A stretch of 64,000 nt of DNA from Subtercola sp. (lineage in GTDB: Bacteria > Actinomycetota > Actinomycetes > Actinomycetales > Microbacteriaceae): contig JAODBC010000019.1 in the NCBI GenBank assembly GCA_025463765.1, positions 78,263 through 142,262 of the forward strand, in the 5' to 3' direction. Shown one piece after another: positions 31,595 to 40,409 of the stretch (position 1 is its first letter; each line of letters starts with the position of its first letter). Under the pieces are notes generated by a model, which was given only the letters and a program-made list of their open reading frames with translations, did no database searches and was not told the DNA's origin. The translations under genes and the position numbers were made by a program.

Positions 31595-32057
31595 GGTCCG
31601 AGGCTAATGCATGCGCTGCGAATACGGATTGACGCAACCTGTCACAAAACGGCCGCCTCTGAGACGGGCCGCGACCGGGACGACTTCTCGCTCGAAGAGC
31701 GGAGCTGCCGGGCTCAAGCAGATTGGCCGCAGACAGTGACCCCGAACGCAGCGGCTGGGCTTCGCCGGCGTTTAATTCGCCGGAAAGATCCAGTCGGTAA
31801 CTGGGGTCAACTGAGCGCGCGGCGCCTTGCGCTCGAATGCTGAACCGCGTGGCGCGTCGCGGTGAGGGATGACGCCGGCGATCCCACTCGTTTCGTTCGC
31901 CACCAGGAGCCTGCCTCATCCTGAGCGCACGCATCCTTGGCGCTTCATTGAAGGCGCAGTCAGGCAAAATGGGGGGACGTTGATTTTTTGGGGGAAGTAT
32001 GAAGCGTTACCGGGGGGCTGTCATCTCGATGAATATGCAGATTGGCAAGGAGAGCCG
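31595..32057. other. 463-bp region without a recognised gene
   Basis: Only short frames without ribosome binding sites or protein-like composition are present. A direct repeat of TTCGCCGG (around 31760-31785) is visible. It probably contains the promoters of the divergent membrane protein gene and the LysM lipoprotein gene, but no clear boxes were seen. Confidence 0.4.
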
Positions 32058-32531
32058 TTGAAGCGGCTGTTTGGCACGCTCATTCTCGCCGGTATCTTGT
32101 TCTCGGTGTCTGCGTGCACGGCCACGAACCTGACAACCGCTGCTTCGGTTGCGTCGGCAGCGGTCAGCGTCGCTCCGACTGCTGACGCGTCCGTCGGCCA
32201 GGCGTCGAGCAGCCCCGCTGACCTAGCGGCACCAACGCCGACGGCGAGTTCGTCGGCCATCTTCCTCCCGGTCGATTCGGGACCACAGCCGGCTGCCAAC
32301 GGCACGGTGACTGTCGACTCCAGCGGCAAACCCGAGTCCTACATTGTCGCCGAAGGCGACGCCGTATCCGCAATCGCGGACCGCTTCGGCATCTTCGTTT
32401 ACGGCCTGACACAGCCTGACGGATCCCGATTGACGTACGACAAGACACTGATTGAGACCGGCGAGACTCTCACGTTCAAAACATATCTACCGTCATGTCG
32501 AAGCGTGCCTGACCCCAACGCCTGCACCTAA
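32058..32531 (+). CDS. LysM-like lipoprotein
   Basis: A 157-residue exported protein. TTG 32058 is chosen because GCAAGGAGAGCCG stands directly before it, and translation then gives a clean lipoprotein signal (MKRLFGTLILAGILFSVSAC). A Ser/Thr/Ala-rich linker follows, then a C-terminal LysM-like unit (SYIVAEGDAVSAIADRFGIF, ETLTF). It should be lipid-anchored and bind peptidoglycan. It shares its layout with the frameshifted LysM lipoprotein at 5308-6109, so the window carries two members of the family. Confidence 0.7.
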   Translation: MKRLFGTLILAGILFSVSACTATNLTTAASVASAAVSVAPTADASVGQASSSPADLAAPTPTASSSAIFLPVDSGPQPAANGTVTVDSSGKPESYIVAEGDAVSAIADRFGIFVYGLTQPDGSRLTYDKTLIETGETLTFKTYLPSCRSVPDPNACT

Positions 32532-32626
32532 CGCCTCACTACCCGTATGAGCTTCAACCGCGATCCACAACGGTATTCTCAGCTGCGGCCGCTAGTGACG
32601 GCGACACGCACTTCAGTGGCCGAAAT

Positions 32627-32886
32627 TCAGACTTTCCCGAAGGATAAGAAAGCCCGGGTAATGGTCGCTTCCCCGGCGTCGTCGGGAACGTTCTTGTCGA
32701 GCCACAGCTCATAGAGTCGGGCTTCCGGATCGCTGCCAACATTTGCAGCCTGGTCAGTGTCGGGTCATACGGTCTGAGAACATCGACCATCTGATCGGCC
32801 AGCGCGTATCTCCCGTTCTTCCCGTTCCGGGCGGCGATCATCAGGCCGTAGCCGATACCTATCAGCAGGCCGCATGCCAGGAGCAC
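32627..32886 (-). pseudogene. Membrane protein gene, probably frameshifted
   Basis: From GTG 32886 the frame reads a membrane segment, then AARNGKNGRYALADQM and VDVLRPYDP. A change of frame at a run of Cs (near 32767) gives a natural continuation, DTDQAANVGSDPEARLYELW, ending RAFLSFGKV and a stop at 32627. In the original frame the end is arginine- and proline-rich and ill-formed. Hydrophobic sequence also continues upstream of the GTG up to the stop of the preceding gene, so the 5' end may be lost too. A one-base deletion is the simplest explanation. Confidence 0.5.
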
Positions 32887-32970
32887 AACGGGAATGACAC
32901 GGTTCGTTCCGAGTACCGCAAGCAGCAGAAATGTGAGGGAGGCGATGAACAGCGCGCCCGTGAAGAACAG

Positions 32971-33561
32971 CTAGCGCGGGGGTCGAGCCGGTAGTGGATA
33001 GCGCCAGACATCTCGGTCACCATCAGCATTCGTAGTCCAAGTAACAGTGATGGTGGAGTCGGCGGTTGTGAACGTCCGAGCCGCCATGAAGGTGATGGCT
33101 TCATCTGGAGCGAGATCGGGACCACCAGTGACGTTTTGCGGGCCGATCATCGATTCGTCGGCGCTAACGTCAACCTGAATCGCAATCACACCGCCGACGT
33201 TCGTCAGAATGTACGTGTCGCCCTGAAAGTGATTTAGGCTCCACTTCACCCCCAAAGGTGCAGCTTCGGCGTAAAGGGTTGAACCATTAGCTGGCTTGAG
33301 GGCGATGGACTCGACTGCGTCGGCTATCCGCCCGAGCGTGTCGATCGTGAGTGACGCAGCTCTTTCTGAGCGCTCCGCGGCTGCTTCGGCTGCCGCATTT
33401 GATCTCTCCGCTCTCTGAGCTTCCTCGGTCACTCGCTGCAGGTCGAGCCGCTGACCTCTTCGAGTGAAGAGAACCGTCGCCGCAAGGCCGGCTAGCGCAA
33501 CGATTGTGCCCACGGCCTGGATCAGTGTGGCGATGCCTTCCCAACCATTGCTAGACCCCAT
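32971..33561 (-). CDS. Membrane-anchored protein of unknown function with coiled coil
   Basis: A 196-residue protein. An N-terminal membrane segment (LIQAVGTIVALAGLAATVLF) is followed by an Ala/Glu/Arg-rich helix likely to form a coiled coil (EEAQRAERSNAAAEAAAERS). A beta-rich C-terminal domain follows (GVKWSLNHFQGDTYILTNVG, and TFTTADSTITVTW). Proteins with this layout recur as hypothetical proteins in actinobacterial accessory regions. The role is unknown. Confidence 0.6.
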   Translation of the reverse strand: MGSSNGWEGIATLIQAVGTIVALAGLAATVLFTRRGQRLDLQRVTEEAQRAERSNAAAEAAAERSERAASLTIDTLGRIADAVESIALKPANGSTLYAEAAPLGVKWSLNHFQGDTYILTNVGGVIAIQVDVSADESMIGPQNVTGGPDLAPDEAITFMAARTFTTADSTITVTWTTNADGDRDVWRYPLPARPPR

Positions 33562-33695
33562 GCGGCAATGATGCCCTAGTTCGCAGGCGAGGGTCGGCGC
33601 AGTAGAGACATCGAATCAATCGGTCACCCAACCGCTTGGCCTGAATGAATTGATTTGCCTTCCGGGCTCAGCAAGGAAGCTGCGAAGATCGCTCT

Positions 33696-34049
33696 ATGAC
33701 GACAAGTGCAGCACAGGCTGCAACCTTCTACTCGGAGGTCTTGGAGCACGACGAGGTCTGGTCAATCCGAGACGAAGAAGGCTTTCCTTCGCCTCTCAAT
33801 CAAGACGGTCAGCGTTCAATTCCTTTTTGGTCGAGACGATCCCGAGCTGAAATTGTGTTGAAAGTTCCTGCCTTCGATGGATTTAGTATCACCTCAATTT
33901 CGTTGAACGTTTGGCGTGAGCGATGGCTCCCTGGGCTTGAGCGTGACGGAATACTCGTTGGCCTCAATTGGGCAGGTCCGCGAGCATCCGGATATGACAT
34001 TGAGCCTCGGACAGTTGAGTCCAACCTGGCCGCACGGGACGCAAGCTGA
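33696..34049 (+). CDS. DUF2750 family protein
   Basis: A 117-residue soluble protein with the DUF2750 pattern: VWSIRDEEGFPSPLNQDGQR, SIPFWSRRSRAEIV and the C-terminal WLPGLERDGILVGLNWAGPR. The family is small and of unknown function; members occur scattered in bacterial genomes, sometimes as immunity-like or accessory genes. The start ATG 33696 directly begins the domain. It lies within the putative integrative element. Confidence 0.7.
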   Translation: MTTSAAQAATFYSEVLEHDEVWSIRDEEGFPSPLNQDGQRSIPFWSRRSRAEIVLKVPAFDGFSITSISLNVWRERWLPGLERDGILVGLNWAGPRASGYDIEPRTVESNLAARDAS

Positions 34050-34069
34050 CAGCACCGCTCGACGTTGAC

Positions 34070-34597
34070 GTGCTCCCAGGTCTGCTGGATTACATCGCAA
34101 TTTGCATTTCCTTACTCGCCGCGATTGGGACAGTCACTGCTGTATGGCTGTCAATCCGGCTGGCAACGCGGGAAGCCCGGGAGCGTTCGCGTCGGCAAGC
34201 GACGGCCGTCACCGCATGGTTTGGTCATATGGAACCGAAGATCCCAAATCCAACTATGAGTACTGTCGTCGTCGGAAACGGTTCGGAATCAGCGATTTAC
34301 GACGTCCTAGTCTCCTTCGGCGCTGCTTGGGGTAGGCATGCGGCAGATGTACCCATGAGCTTCGCGTGCACCGTTTGGTTGACTATGGTCTCTCCCGGGG
34401 CGTGGTACTTCGAGGGCCCCTATTTCGAGGGCGAAGCGGTGGATTTTCGACTTGGCGTGCTAATGGAGTTCACTGACGCAGCGCGCCGCCGGTGGAGACG
34501 CTCGGCCAACGGCGAGTTGAATCTCGCTAACGACGAGTGGTTTGCTGAACAGCGCGCCGGGAACAAGCCAGGCGGCAAGGTCACGCGACTACCGTAG
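34070..34597 (+). CDS. Membrane-anchored hypothetical protein, 175 aa
   Basis: One N-terminal hydrophobic segment (LLDYIAICISLLAAIGTVTAV) leads into a basic stretch (RLATREARERSRRQ). A beta-rich domain with VVVGNGSESAIYDVLVSFG follows, resembling phage- or element-borne hypothetical proteins with an Ig-like surface domain. The start is GTG 34070. No function can be assigned. Confidence 0.5.
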   Translation: MLPGLLDYIAICISLLAAIGTVTAVWLSIRLATREARERSRRQATAVTAWFGHMEPKIPNPTMSTVVVGNGSESAIYDVLVSFGAAWGRHAADVPMSFACTVWLTMVSPGAWYFEGPYFEGEAVDFRLGVLMEFTDAARRRWRRSANGELNLANDEWFAEQRAGNKPGGKVTRLP

Positions 34598-34690
34598 GAT
34601 CGTAATAGTCCTTTCGTGTGCGGAGTGGTTCGAACCAGTTGCGATGGCCGCGCCTCGATCGGTGGTGACGAACGCTGTCATAATCTGCAG

Positions 34691-34927
34691 ATGGACCACG
34701 ACCTAATCGAGCTTCTTGTTGGGGTCGCGTTCGTGGCGTTCGGCATCTTCTTTTGGCGATTCGCTGATGCCACGGCCAATTATTTCCGAAAGAGGGGCAG
34801 CCCCTTTTTGACGGAAGCGCAGAACGACAAGGTGTACACGGCGACTGGGGTTCGTTGGGCTGCTGGGCCGGCATTCGTGATCGGCGTCATCATGATCATC
34901 GTCAACGCGCACAATTTGGCTAACTAG
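34691..34927 (+). CDS. Small membrane protein, 78 aa
   Basis: Two hydrophobic segments (LIELLVGVAFVAFGIFFWRF and WAAGPAFVIGVIMIIVNAHN) are separated by a charged loop. ATG 34691 starts the protein-like sequence. I do not recognise a family. It lies between another hypothetical gene and the recombinase, inside the putative element. Confidence 0.45.
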   Translation: MDHDLIELLVGVAFVAFGIFFWRFADATANYFRKRGSPFLTEAQNDKVYTATGVRWAAGPAFVIGVIMIIVNAHNLAN

Positions 34928-35060
34928 CAGCTGCATCGATCCCGACACGGTTAGTGCCCGTTCGAGGCATCCAACAGTGTCTCTTCGCTGATGTCAGGTG
35001 CCTCTCGTACCGTTGTCTTGGACGATACGAAAGACGCGGGCGACTGACGCAGGCGTCCGA

Positions 35061-36224
35061 ATGATTTCGAACTTGCTTGTGGGAAGTGTCACTCCATACG
35101 AGACCGCGGCGGGTAGGCGATACCAGTTGCTTTACCGGAAACCTGACCGCGCTCAGACGGATAAGCGCGGGTTCAAGACGAAACGCGAGGCAGAACTGTT
35201 TCTGGCGTCGATCGAGACATCGAAGAGTCGTGGCGCGTATGTCAACCCGACGCTCTCGCGTGTGACCGTGGGCGATTGGTGCGAGAGATGGGTGGCAACG
35301 AGGACGGACCTAGGAGCGTCTACTCTCGACCGGGTGGAAGGCATTTTGCGGCGCAATATCCGGCCAAGCCTCGGGAACGTCGCGCACGGCGACTTGAATC
35401 GTCTGCAAGTTCAACAGTGGGCGTCGGCTCTTTCTGAGACGCAGTCGCCCTGGTCAGTGCGAAAGATCGTCAACACGCTGTCTGGCGCGCCTCAGCTCGC
35501 TGTCGATGATGGTCGTATCGTCGCGGATCCTGCTGCCAAACTGAAACTGCCCAAGGTCGTCAAAGAGGGGAAAACGGTATCTGTCGCACGAGCAGGTTCA
35601 CGGCCTCGCTGGGGCCGTCGAGAATCGAGGTGAGGGATTTTGGGCTAGTCGTGCTAGTTCTGGCTTACTGTGGCCTGCGCTGGGGCGAATTAGCGGGCCT
35701 GCGAGTCGGCGACGTCGATGTGCAACGCGGTCGGCTCGAGGTCAGGCACACCTACATCGAGGTGAACGGCTATCTCGAAGCGTCAACGCCGAAGGACTAC
35801 GAAGAACGGTCGATTCCGGTGCCGAGGTTTGTGCTCGACCTTCTGGCCGAGGCGATCGCCAGTCGTTCTGACGACGAGCAACTTTTTCAGGGCCAGCGGT
35901 GGGGGAGCGGTCTTGCGTAATCGGCGTTTCCGTCGCAGTTACTTCGATCCAGCCGCTACAGAGGTCGGCATCGAGGGTCTGACTCCGCATGAGTTGCGCC
36001 ACACCTGCGCCAGCCTCGCAGTGAGCGCGGGTGCGAACGTCAAAGCGCTGCAACAGATGCTCGGTCACAGTTCCGCGAAGGAGACCCTCGACACCTACGC
36101 AGACTTATTCGACGATGACCTGGACAGCGTTGCGGTCACCCTGAATGACATCGTCGCCCAGAAGAGTGTGGGCAAAGCGTGGGCAAATCCGAAGCAGATG
36201 GCGGGTGCGGGAGAGGCCCGATAG
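35061..36224 (+). pseudogene. Tyrosine recombinase (phage-type integrase) with multiple frameshifts
   Basis: Three frames joined give a full integrase. Frame 1 (35061-35575) holds the arm- and core-binding part (YRKPDRAQTDKRGFKTKREA, TLSRVTVGDWCERWV). A short second frame reads YLSHEQVHGLAGAVENRGEG. A third frame from 35630 contains the first catalytic arginine (YCGLRWGELAGLRVGDVD). The last frame, entered near 35910, contains LTPHELRHTCASLA (HxxR) and GHSSAKETLDTYADLF (catalytic Tyr). At least three shifts are needed, so the enzyme is inactive. It ends 33 bp from a tRNA-Arg gene, its likely target. Confidence 0.85.
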
Positions 36225-36257
36225 CCGTCAATCCCAGTGCTGGTGCGGATGTACTGC

Positions 36258-36332
36258 TGGTGGCCCCACGCAGATTCGAACTGCGGCCCCTGCCTCCGGA
36301 GGGCAGTGCTCTATCCCCTGAGCTATGGGGCC
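36258..36332 (-). tRNA. tRNA-Arg (anticodon CCG), CCA encoded
   Basis: On the minus strand the cloverleaf is complete: acceptor stem GGCCCCA with TGGGGCC, D arm GCTC...GAGC, anticodon stem CTGCC/GGCAG with loop CTCCGGA (anticodon CCG), and T arm CGCAG TTCGAAT CTGCG. The discriminator base is A, and CCA is encoded at 36260-36258. The body is 72 nt plus CCA. The 3' end faces the recombinase pseudogene, so this tRNA is the probable integration site. argS lies about 1 kb away on the other strand. Confidence 0.95.
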
Positions 36333-36417
36333 AGGAGTGCGGTCTACACATTACCATCGCGTGAAGGGTGCCTCTCACGTCGCGAGCACAGCCGCGATTC
36401 ATGGCAGCATTGAGAGC

Positions 36418-37212
36418 ATGAAGCGAACGGTCAGCGCCCACCTCGAATGTGACATCGATGCGCCCGCCAACCTGGTCTTTTCGATAGCAATTGCAGCGGG
36501 GCTCAGCGCAAGCACTGAAACGGTCGAATACGTGTTCAACGGGCATCCGATCACGCCCGTCGAGATCGGCGACGTGCACGGAACGCGCCTCCACGAGTTC
36601 AACGTCGGCAAGGGCACGCTCGTCGCCGACTACTGGGCCGTCGTCGACGGTAACGCGGCCCCGGCCGACGTGACGAAGAACGACCTCATTACGTATCTGC
36701 GCCCCAGCCGCTACTGCGAGAGCGACATTCTGCTGCCGACGGCGCGCTCGGAGTTCGCGGGGCTCGAGGGGCGCATGCTGCTCGACAGCGTGAGCTCGTG
36801 GGTGGGCGACAAGCTCAGTTACGTTCCGGGCTCGAGCCTGCCGACCGACGGCGCCGTGCGCACGCTGCTGTCGCGTCAAGGCGTCTGCCGCGACTATGCG
36901 CATCTCGTGGTCGCGTTGCTTCGCGCGCTCGACGTGCCGGCCCGCCTCGTGTCGGTGTACGCGCCGGGCCTTGACCCCATGGACTTTCACGCCGTCGCCG
37001 AAGCATACGTGAACGATGAGTGGTACGTGGTCGACGCGACCGCGCTCGCGCCGCGACAGAGCCTGGTGCGCATAGCGACCGGGCGCGATGCGGCCGACAC
37101 GGCGTTCCTCAGCAACCACGGCGGCTGGCTCGCCCTGAACAAGCTCGAGGTGACGGCGACGGTGGATGCCCTGCCCCGCGATGACACCCGCGAGCTCGCA
37201 CAGCTGCACTAG
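36418..37212 (+). CDS. Transglutaminase-like domain protein
   Basis: A 264-residue protein with a beta-rich N-terminal half and a transglutaminase-like C-terminal domain. The catalytic triad is visible: Cys in [15 protein letters not shown], His in [12 protein letters not shown] and Asp in [12 protein letters not shown]. Bacterial members act as peptidases or transglutaminases on unknown substrates. No signal peptide is seen, so it is probably cytoplasmic. ATG 36418 is the first start after the tRNA and begins the domain. Confidence 0.85.
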   Translation: MKRTVSAHLECDIDAPANLVFSIAIAAGLSASTETVEYVFNGHPITPVEIGDVHGTRLHEFNVGKGTLVADYWAVVDGNAAPADVTKNDLITYLRPSRYCESDILLPTARSEFAGLEGRMLLDSVSSWVGDKLSYVPGSSLPTDGAVRTLLSRQGVCRDYAHLVVALLRALDVPARLVSVYAPGLDPMDFHAVAEAYVNDEWYVVDATALAPRQSLVRIATGRDAADTAFLSNHGGWLALNKLEVTATVDALPRDDTRELAQLH

Positions 37213-37345
37213 TCCCGCATCCCGGGCGTCCACTTTTCGAAAAAGTCCCCAAAATCGACCGCAAAGGGCCTTTTTCGCAAAGTCGATCGCTGAAGCAGAC
37301 TCTCCCGCAGGAGGCGGTCAGGGCGTCGCGATAGGCTTGAACACC

Positions 37346-39055
37346 GTGACTCCCGAAGACCTTTCCAGCGCCCTGTTCGACATCGTGACCGCCCGTCTCG
37401 AGTCGCGACGAGCGAGCGAAGGCGAGTCGAACGGCGAGTCATCGGGCGAGGCGGATGCTCCTGCCGTCACTATTTCGGTGGTCGACGTTCAGCTCGAGCG
37501 CCCGCGCAACCGCGACCACGGCGACTGGACCACGAACATCGCCATGAAGCTCGCCAAGTCGCTCGGAACAAACCCTCGCGCCTTCGCCGCCGAGATCGTG
37601 CCCCAGATCGAGGCACTCGACGGCGTCGCGAAAGTGGATGTTGCGGGCCCCGGCTTCATCAACATCACCCTCGAGACGGCCGCAGCCGGCGAGATCGTGC
37701 GCACGATCCTTACGCAGGGCGACTCGTACGGTCACAACCACGTGCTCGACGGCCTCAGCGTCAATATGGAATTCGTGTCGGCGAACCCCACCGGGCCGTT
37801 GCACCTGGGGCACACCAGGTGGGCCGCTCTGGGCGATGCCATCGCGCGGGTGCTGAGTGCATCCGGTGCCGAGGTGACGACCGAGTACTACATCAACGAC
37901 GCCGGCAACCAGATGGACAACTTCGGCGCCTCGGTGCTGGCGGCCGCCAAGGGCGAGCCGACGCCCGAGGGCGGGTACCCGGGGGAGTACATACAGGAGC
38001 TGGCGGCGAAGGTGCTGGCCCAGGTGCCTGACCTGCTCGACCTGCCCGAAAAAGAGGCGATCGCGGTCGCCCGCGACCTCGCCTACCTGCAGCAGCTCGA
38101 AGAGATCAAGACCTCGCTCGAGAATTTTCATGTGCACTTCGACGTGTACTTTTCTGAGCGCACCCTGCACGCGGTCGACCCTGAGACCGGCACGAGCCTC
38201 ATCGACCAGGCCGCCGTGCGTCTGCGCGAACAAGGTCATGTGTTCGAGAAAGACGACGCCGTCTGGGTGCGCACCACCGATTTCGGCGACGACAAAGACC
38301 GCGTGCTGACGCGCGGCAACGGAATCGTCACATACTTCGCCGCCGACGCGGCCTACTACCTCAACAAGAAAGACCGCGGCTTCACCGAGAAGATCTACCT
38401 GCTCGGCGCCGACCACCACGGTTACGTCGGGCGACTCAAGGCCCTTGCCGCCGCCGCCGGCGACGACCCCGACGTGAACATCAAGATTCTCATCGGCCAG
38501 CTGGTCAACCTCAATGGAGCCAAGCTGTCGAAGCGCGCAGGCAATATCGTCGAGCTTGACGACTTGCTGAAGTGGGTAGGTGCGGATGCCCTGCGGTACT
38601 CCCTCGCCAGGTACCCCGCCGATTCACCGCTCTCACTCGACGGCGAGAAGCTGCGCGAGCGTACGAACGACAACCCCGTCTTCTACGTTCAGTACGCGCA
38701 CTCGCGCACGCGTTCGGTGGCGAAGAACGCCGCCGCCTCTGGCGTCGACCGCAGTGCTTTCGAGCCGTCGCTTCTCACGCACGAGACCGAGACCGAATTG
38801 CTCGGCTCGCTGCAGGAACTGCCGCGCATCGTGGCCCAGTCTGCCGAACTGCGCGAGCCGCACCGCGTGGCACGTTACCTCGAAGAGGTCGCCGGGCACT
38901 ACCACCGCTGGTACGGCGCCTGCCGCGTGCTGCCTCTCGGCGACGAGCCGGTCACCGACCTGCACCGCACCCGTCTCTGGCTGAACGACGCCACGGGGCA
39001 GGTCATTCGTAACGGCCTCGAGCTGCTGGGTGTTTCGGCACCGGACCGCATGTAA
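37346..39055 (+). CDS. argS: Arginyl-tRNA synthetase
   Basis: A 569-residue class I synthetase. The N-terminal Add1 tRNA-recognition domain ends near residue 115. The HIGH-like motif [13 protein letters not shown] is near residue 150 and the KMSK-like motif [11 protein letters not shown] near residue 392. The C-terminal anticodon-binding DALR domain ends with [13 protein letters not shown]. It charges tRNA-Arg with arginine in the cytoplasm. The GTG at 37346 is preferred over earlier frames, which give a prefix unlike the family. A short Gly-Glu-Ser repeat (about 37405-37455) is inserted near residue 25. It heads the conserved block with lysA and hom. Confidence 0.92.
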   Translation: MTPEDLSSALFDIVTARLESRRASEGESNGESSGEADAPAVTISVVDVQLERPRNRDHGDWTTNIAMKLAKSLGTNPRAFAAEIVPQIEALDGVAKVDVAGPGFINITLETAAAGEIVRTILTQGDSYGHNHVLDGLSVNMEFVSANPTGPLHLGHTRWAALGDAIARVLSASGAEVTTEYYINDAGNQMDNFGASVLAAAKGEPTPEGGYPGEYIQELAAKVLAQVPDLLDLPEKEAIAVARDLAYLQQLEEIKTSLENFHVHFDVYFSERTLHAVDPETGTSLIDQAAVRLREQGHVFEKDDAVWVRTTDFGDDKDRVLTRGNGIVTYFAADAAYYLNKKDRGFTEKIYLLGADHHGYVGRLKALAAAAGDDPDVNIKILIGQLVNLNGAKLSKRAGNIVELDDLLKWVGADALRYSLARYPADSPLSLDGEKLRERTNDNPVFYVQYAHSRTRSVAKNAAASGVDRSAFEPSLLTHETETELLGSLQELPRIVAQSAELREPHRVARYLEEVAGHYHRWYGACRVLPLGDEPVTDLHRTRLWLNDATGQVIRNGLELLGVSAPDRM

Positions 39056-39073
39056 GGCACTCTTATTCGAATA

Positions 39074-39320
39074 GAGGTAGCTCTGAGCAGGCCATCGCCG
39101 GGATGCCGACGCTGGCCCGACAATTGACGCAAGCCCCCTTACCGCTCCCTTAACTTGCGTATTGAGGTAGCTCTGAGCAGGCCTTCGCCGGGATGCCGAC
39201 GCTGGCCCGACAATTGAGGCAAGCCCCTTACCGCTCCCTTAACTTGCGTATAGAGGTAGCTCTGAGCAGGCCGGCGTGTCGAGGTAGCTCTGAGCAACTG
39301 AGCAGGCCATCGCCGCAGGC
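39074..39320. repeat. Intergenic tandem repeat, 89-90 bp units
   Basis: GAGGTAGCTCTGAGCA begins at 39074, 39164, 39253 and 39281. The first two units are full length (90 and 89 bp) and nearly identical, including GGGATGCCGACGCTGGCCCG and CTTACCGCTCCCTTAACTTG. The last two are short, truncated units. The array fills the gap after argS. No coding frame or terminator stem was recognised. Confidence 0.9.
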
Positions 39321-39382
39321 GCGTAACCGCTCGTTCATGCGGGGTTGGCCTGGGTGTCGACCGTCGGCCGTACGTTGCGGGG

Positions 39383-40216
39383 ATGGGTAAGCGCGAGCAT
39401 AAGCGGCGACCGATCGCGGCAGTTCTGGTGGCCCTGGTTGCGCTGGCGCTGGTGGTGTTCGTGGGCGGAGACTTCGCGACGCGCGCCTTTGTCGAAGCGC
39501 GCATCCGCACGGCTGTGGTGGCTCAGCTGCCCGAAGGCATGGCGGGAGATGTCAACGTGAATCTGGGCGGCGCGCCGATGCTCGTGCAGTTCGCGAGCGG
39601 CTCCTTCGCGCAGGTCACCGTCGTCAGCAAGGGAATGCTCGACCGCGGTGTTCCCTTTCAGTCCACCGTCGTCGTATCGAACCTGCCCTTCGACCCGGCG
39701 AAACCGATCTCGCGGATCACCGCGACAGTCTCCCTGAGCGACGAAGCGGCCACTTCTCTGAGCGCGCTTCCCGGTGCGGTGACCGTCGCCTTCGGCGATG
39801 GAACCATCGTGTACCGGATGCCCGGCCAGACCGCCACGGCCGTCGCAGCAACCGCCGGGCTCACCGCAGCTGTTTCGGCCGACGGAACGAGCATCGTGCT
39901 GGCAGTGGGCGACAGCCCGACGGCGTCGGTCGCGGGCTCGCCCGATGCGAGTGCGGCCGGCGCGATAGCCGCCGGCGCTGCTGCCCCCGTATCTGCGCCC
40001 GGCGCTGCTACCGGCGCGGCTGCGGCCGTTGCCGGAGCACGGAGCCCCGATGCCGACCAGGCGGCGTCTGTTTCGGTCTGCGTCGCGAAATTTCTACCCG
40101 CCGGCGTCCACGTCACCAGCATCACTCCGACGGTCGGCAGTATTTCGATGACTGTCGAGGGCACCAACGTGTTGTTCTCACGAGACGCCTTGGCGGTCGC
40201 GGGCACCTGCCCGTGA
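39383..40216 (+). CDS. DUF2993 (LmeA-like) lipid-binding protein
   Basis: A 277-residue protein with a basic N-terminus and a signal-anchor (IAAVLVALVALALVVFVGGD), then a DUF2993 domain: FVEARIRTAVVAQLPEG, VNVNLGGAPMLVQFASGSF and the C-terminal FLPAGVHVTSITPTVGSISM. In mycobacteria LmeA is a periplasmic phospholipid-binding protein needed for lipomannan elongation. An Ala/Gly/Pro-rich low-complexity stretch interrupts the domain around residues 185-225. A paralogue follows 193 bp downstream. Confidence 0.75.
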   Translation: MGKREHKRRPIAAVLVALVALALVVFVGGDFATRAFVEARIRTAVVAQLPEGMAGDVNVNLGGAPMLVQFASGSFAQVTVVSKGMLDRGVPFQSTVVVSNLPFDPAKPISRITATVSLSDEAATSLSALPGAVTVAFGDGTIVYRMPGQTATAVAATAGLTAAVSADGTSIVLAVGDSPTASVAGSPDASAAGAIAAGAAAPVSAPGAATGAAAAVAGARSPDADQAASVSVCVAKFLPAGVHVTSITPTVGSISMTVEGTNVLFSRDALAVAGTCP

Positions 40217-40409
40217 GCAGCCGGCTCCCGTGCACGGCTCTTCTTCGGCTCACGGCCGGCCAGGTTCAGCGCGAACCGTCGAAGCGCAACGGATGATCGG
40301 GGCTATGCGCGCCGGATGAGCTGAGGTTCGACCGTTTTCGGCGTAAGGGCGCGGTGGCTGTACCGCGTCACACGGAGCCTTCAGCCGCGGCGGCGGTATG
40401 CTCCTCACC

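Larger units (their letters stand above)
30392..36260. mobile_element. Remnant integrative element next to tRNA-Arg(CCG)
   Basis: The right end has a tyrosine recombinase pseudogene whose 3' end lies 33 bp from the CCA end of a tRNA-Arg gene, the classical arrangement for an element integrated at a tRNA 3' end. The left end holds a second, internally deleted copy of the recombinase 3' end. Between them are accessory genes with more AT-rich codons than the flanks. A repeat of the tRNA 3' end at the left boundary was looked for and not found, so the left limit is uncertain. Both recombinase copies appear dead. Confidence 0.6.

Noticed and set aside
31607..31843. A 78-codon plus-strand frame in the accessory region
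   Set aside because: Arginine-rich composition, no ribosome binding site and no similarity to anything recognised.
30392..36260. A complete prophage
   Set aside because: Only recombinase remnants and small accessory genes are present; no portal, terminase, capsid, tail or lysis genes were seen.
37166..37345. An N-terminal extension of argS from upstream starts
   Set aside because: The extra residues are unlike the Add1 domain and overlap the end of the transglutaminase gene; GTG 37346 starts the family sequence.
39074..39320. A possible CRISPR array
   Set aside because: The units are head-to-tail copies of 89-90 bp with no unique spacers of 30-40 bp, and no cas genes are in the window.
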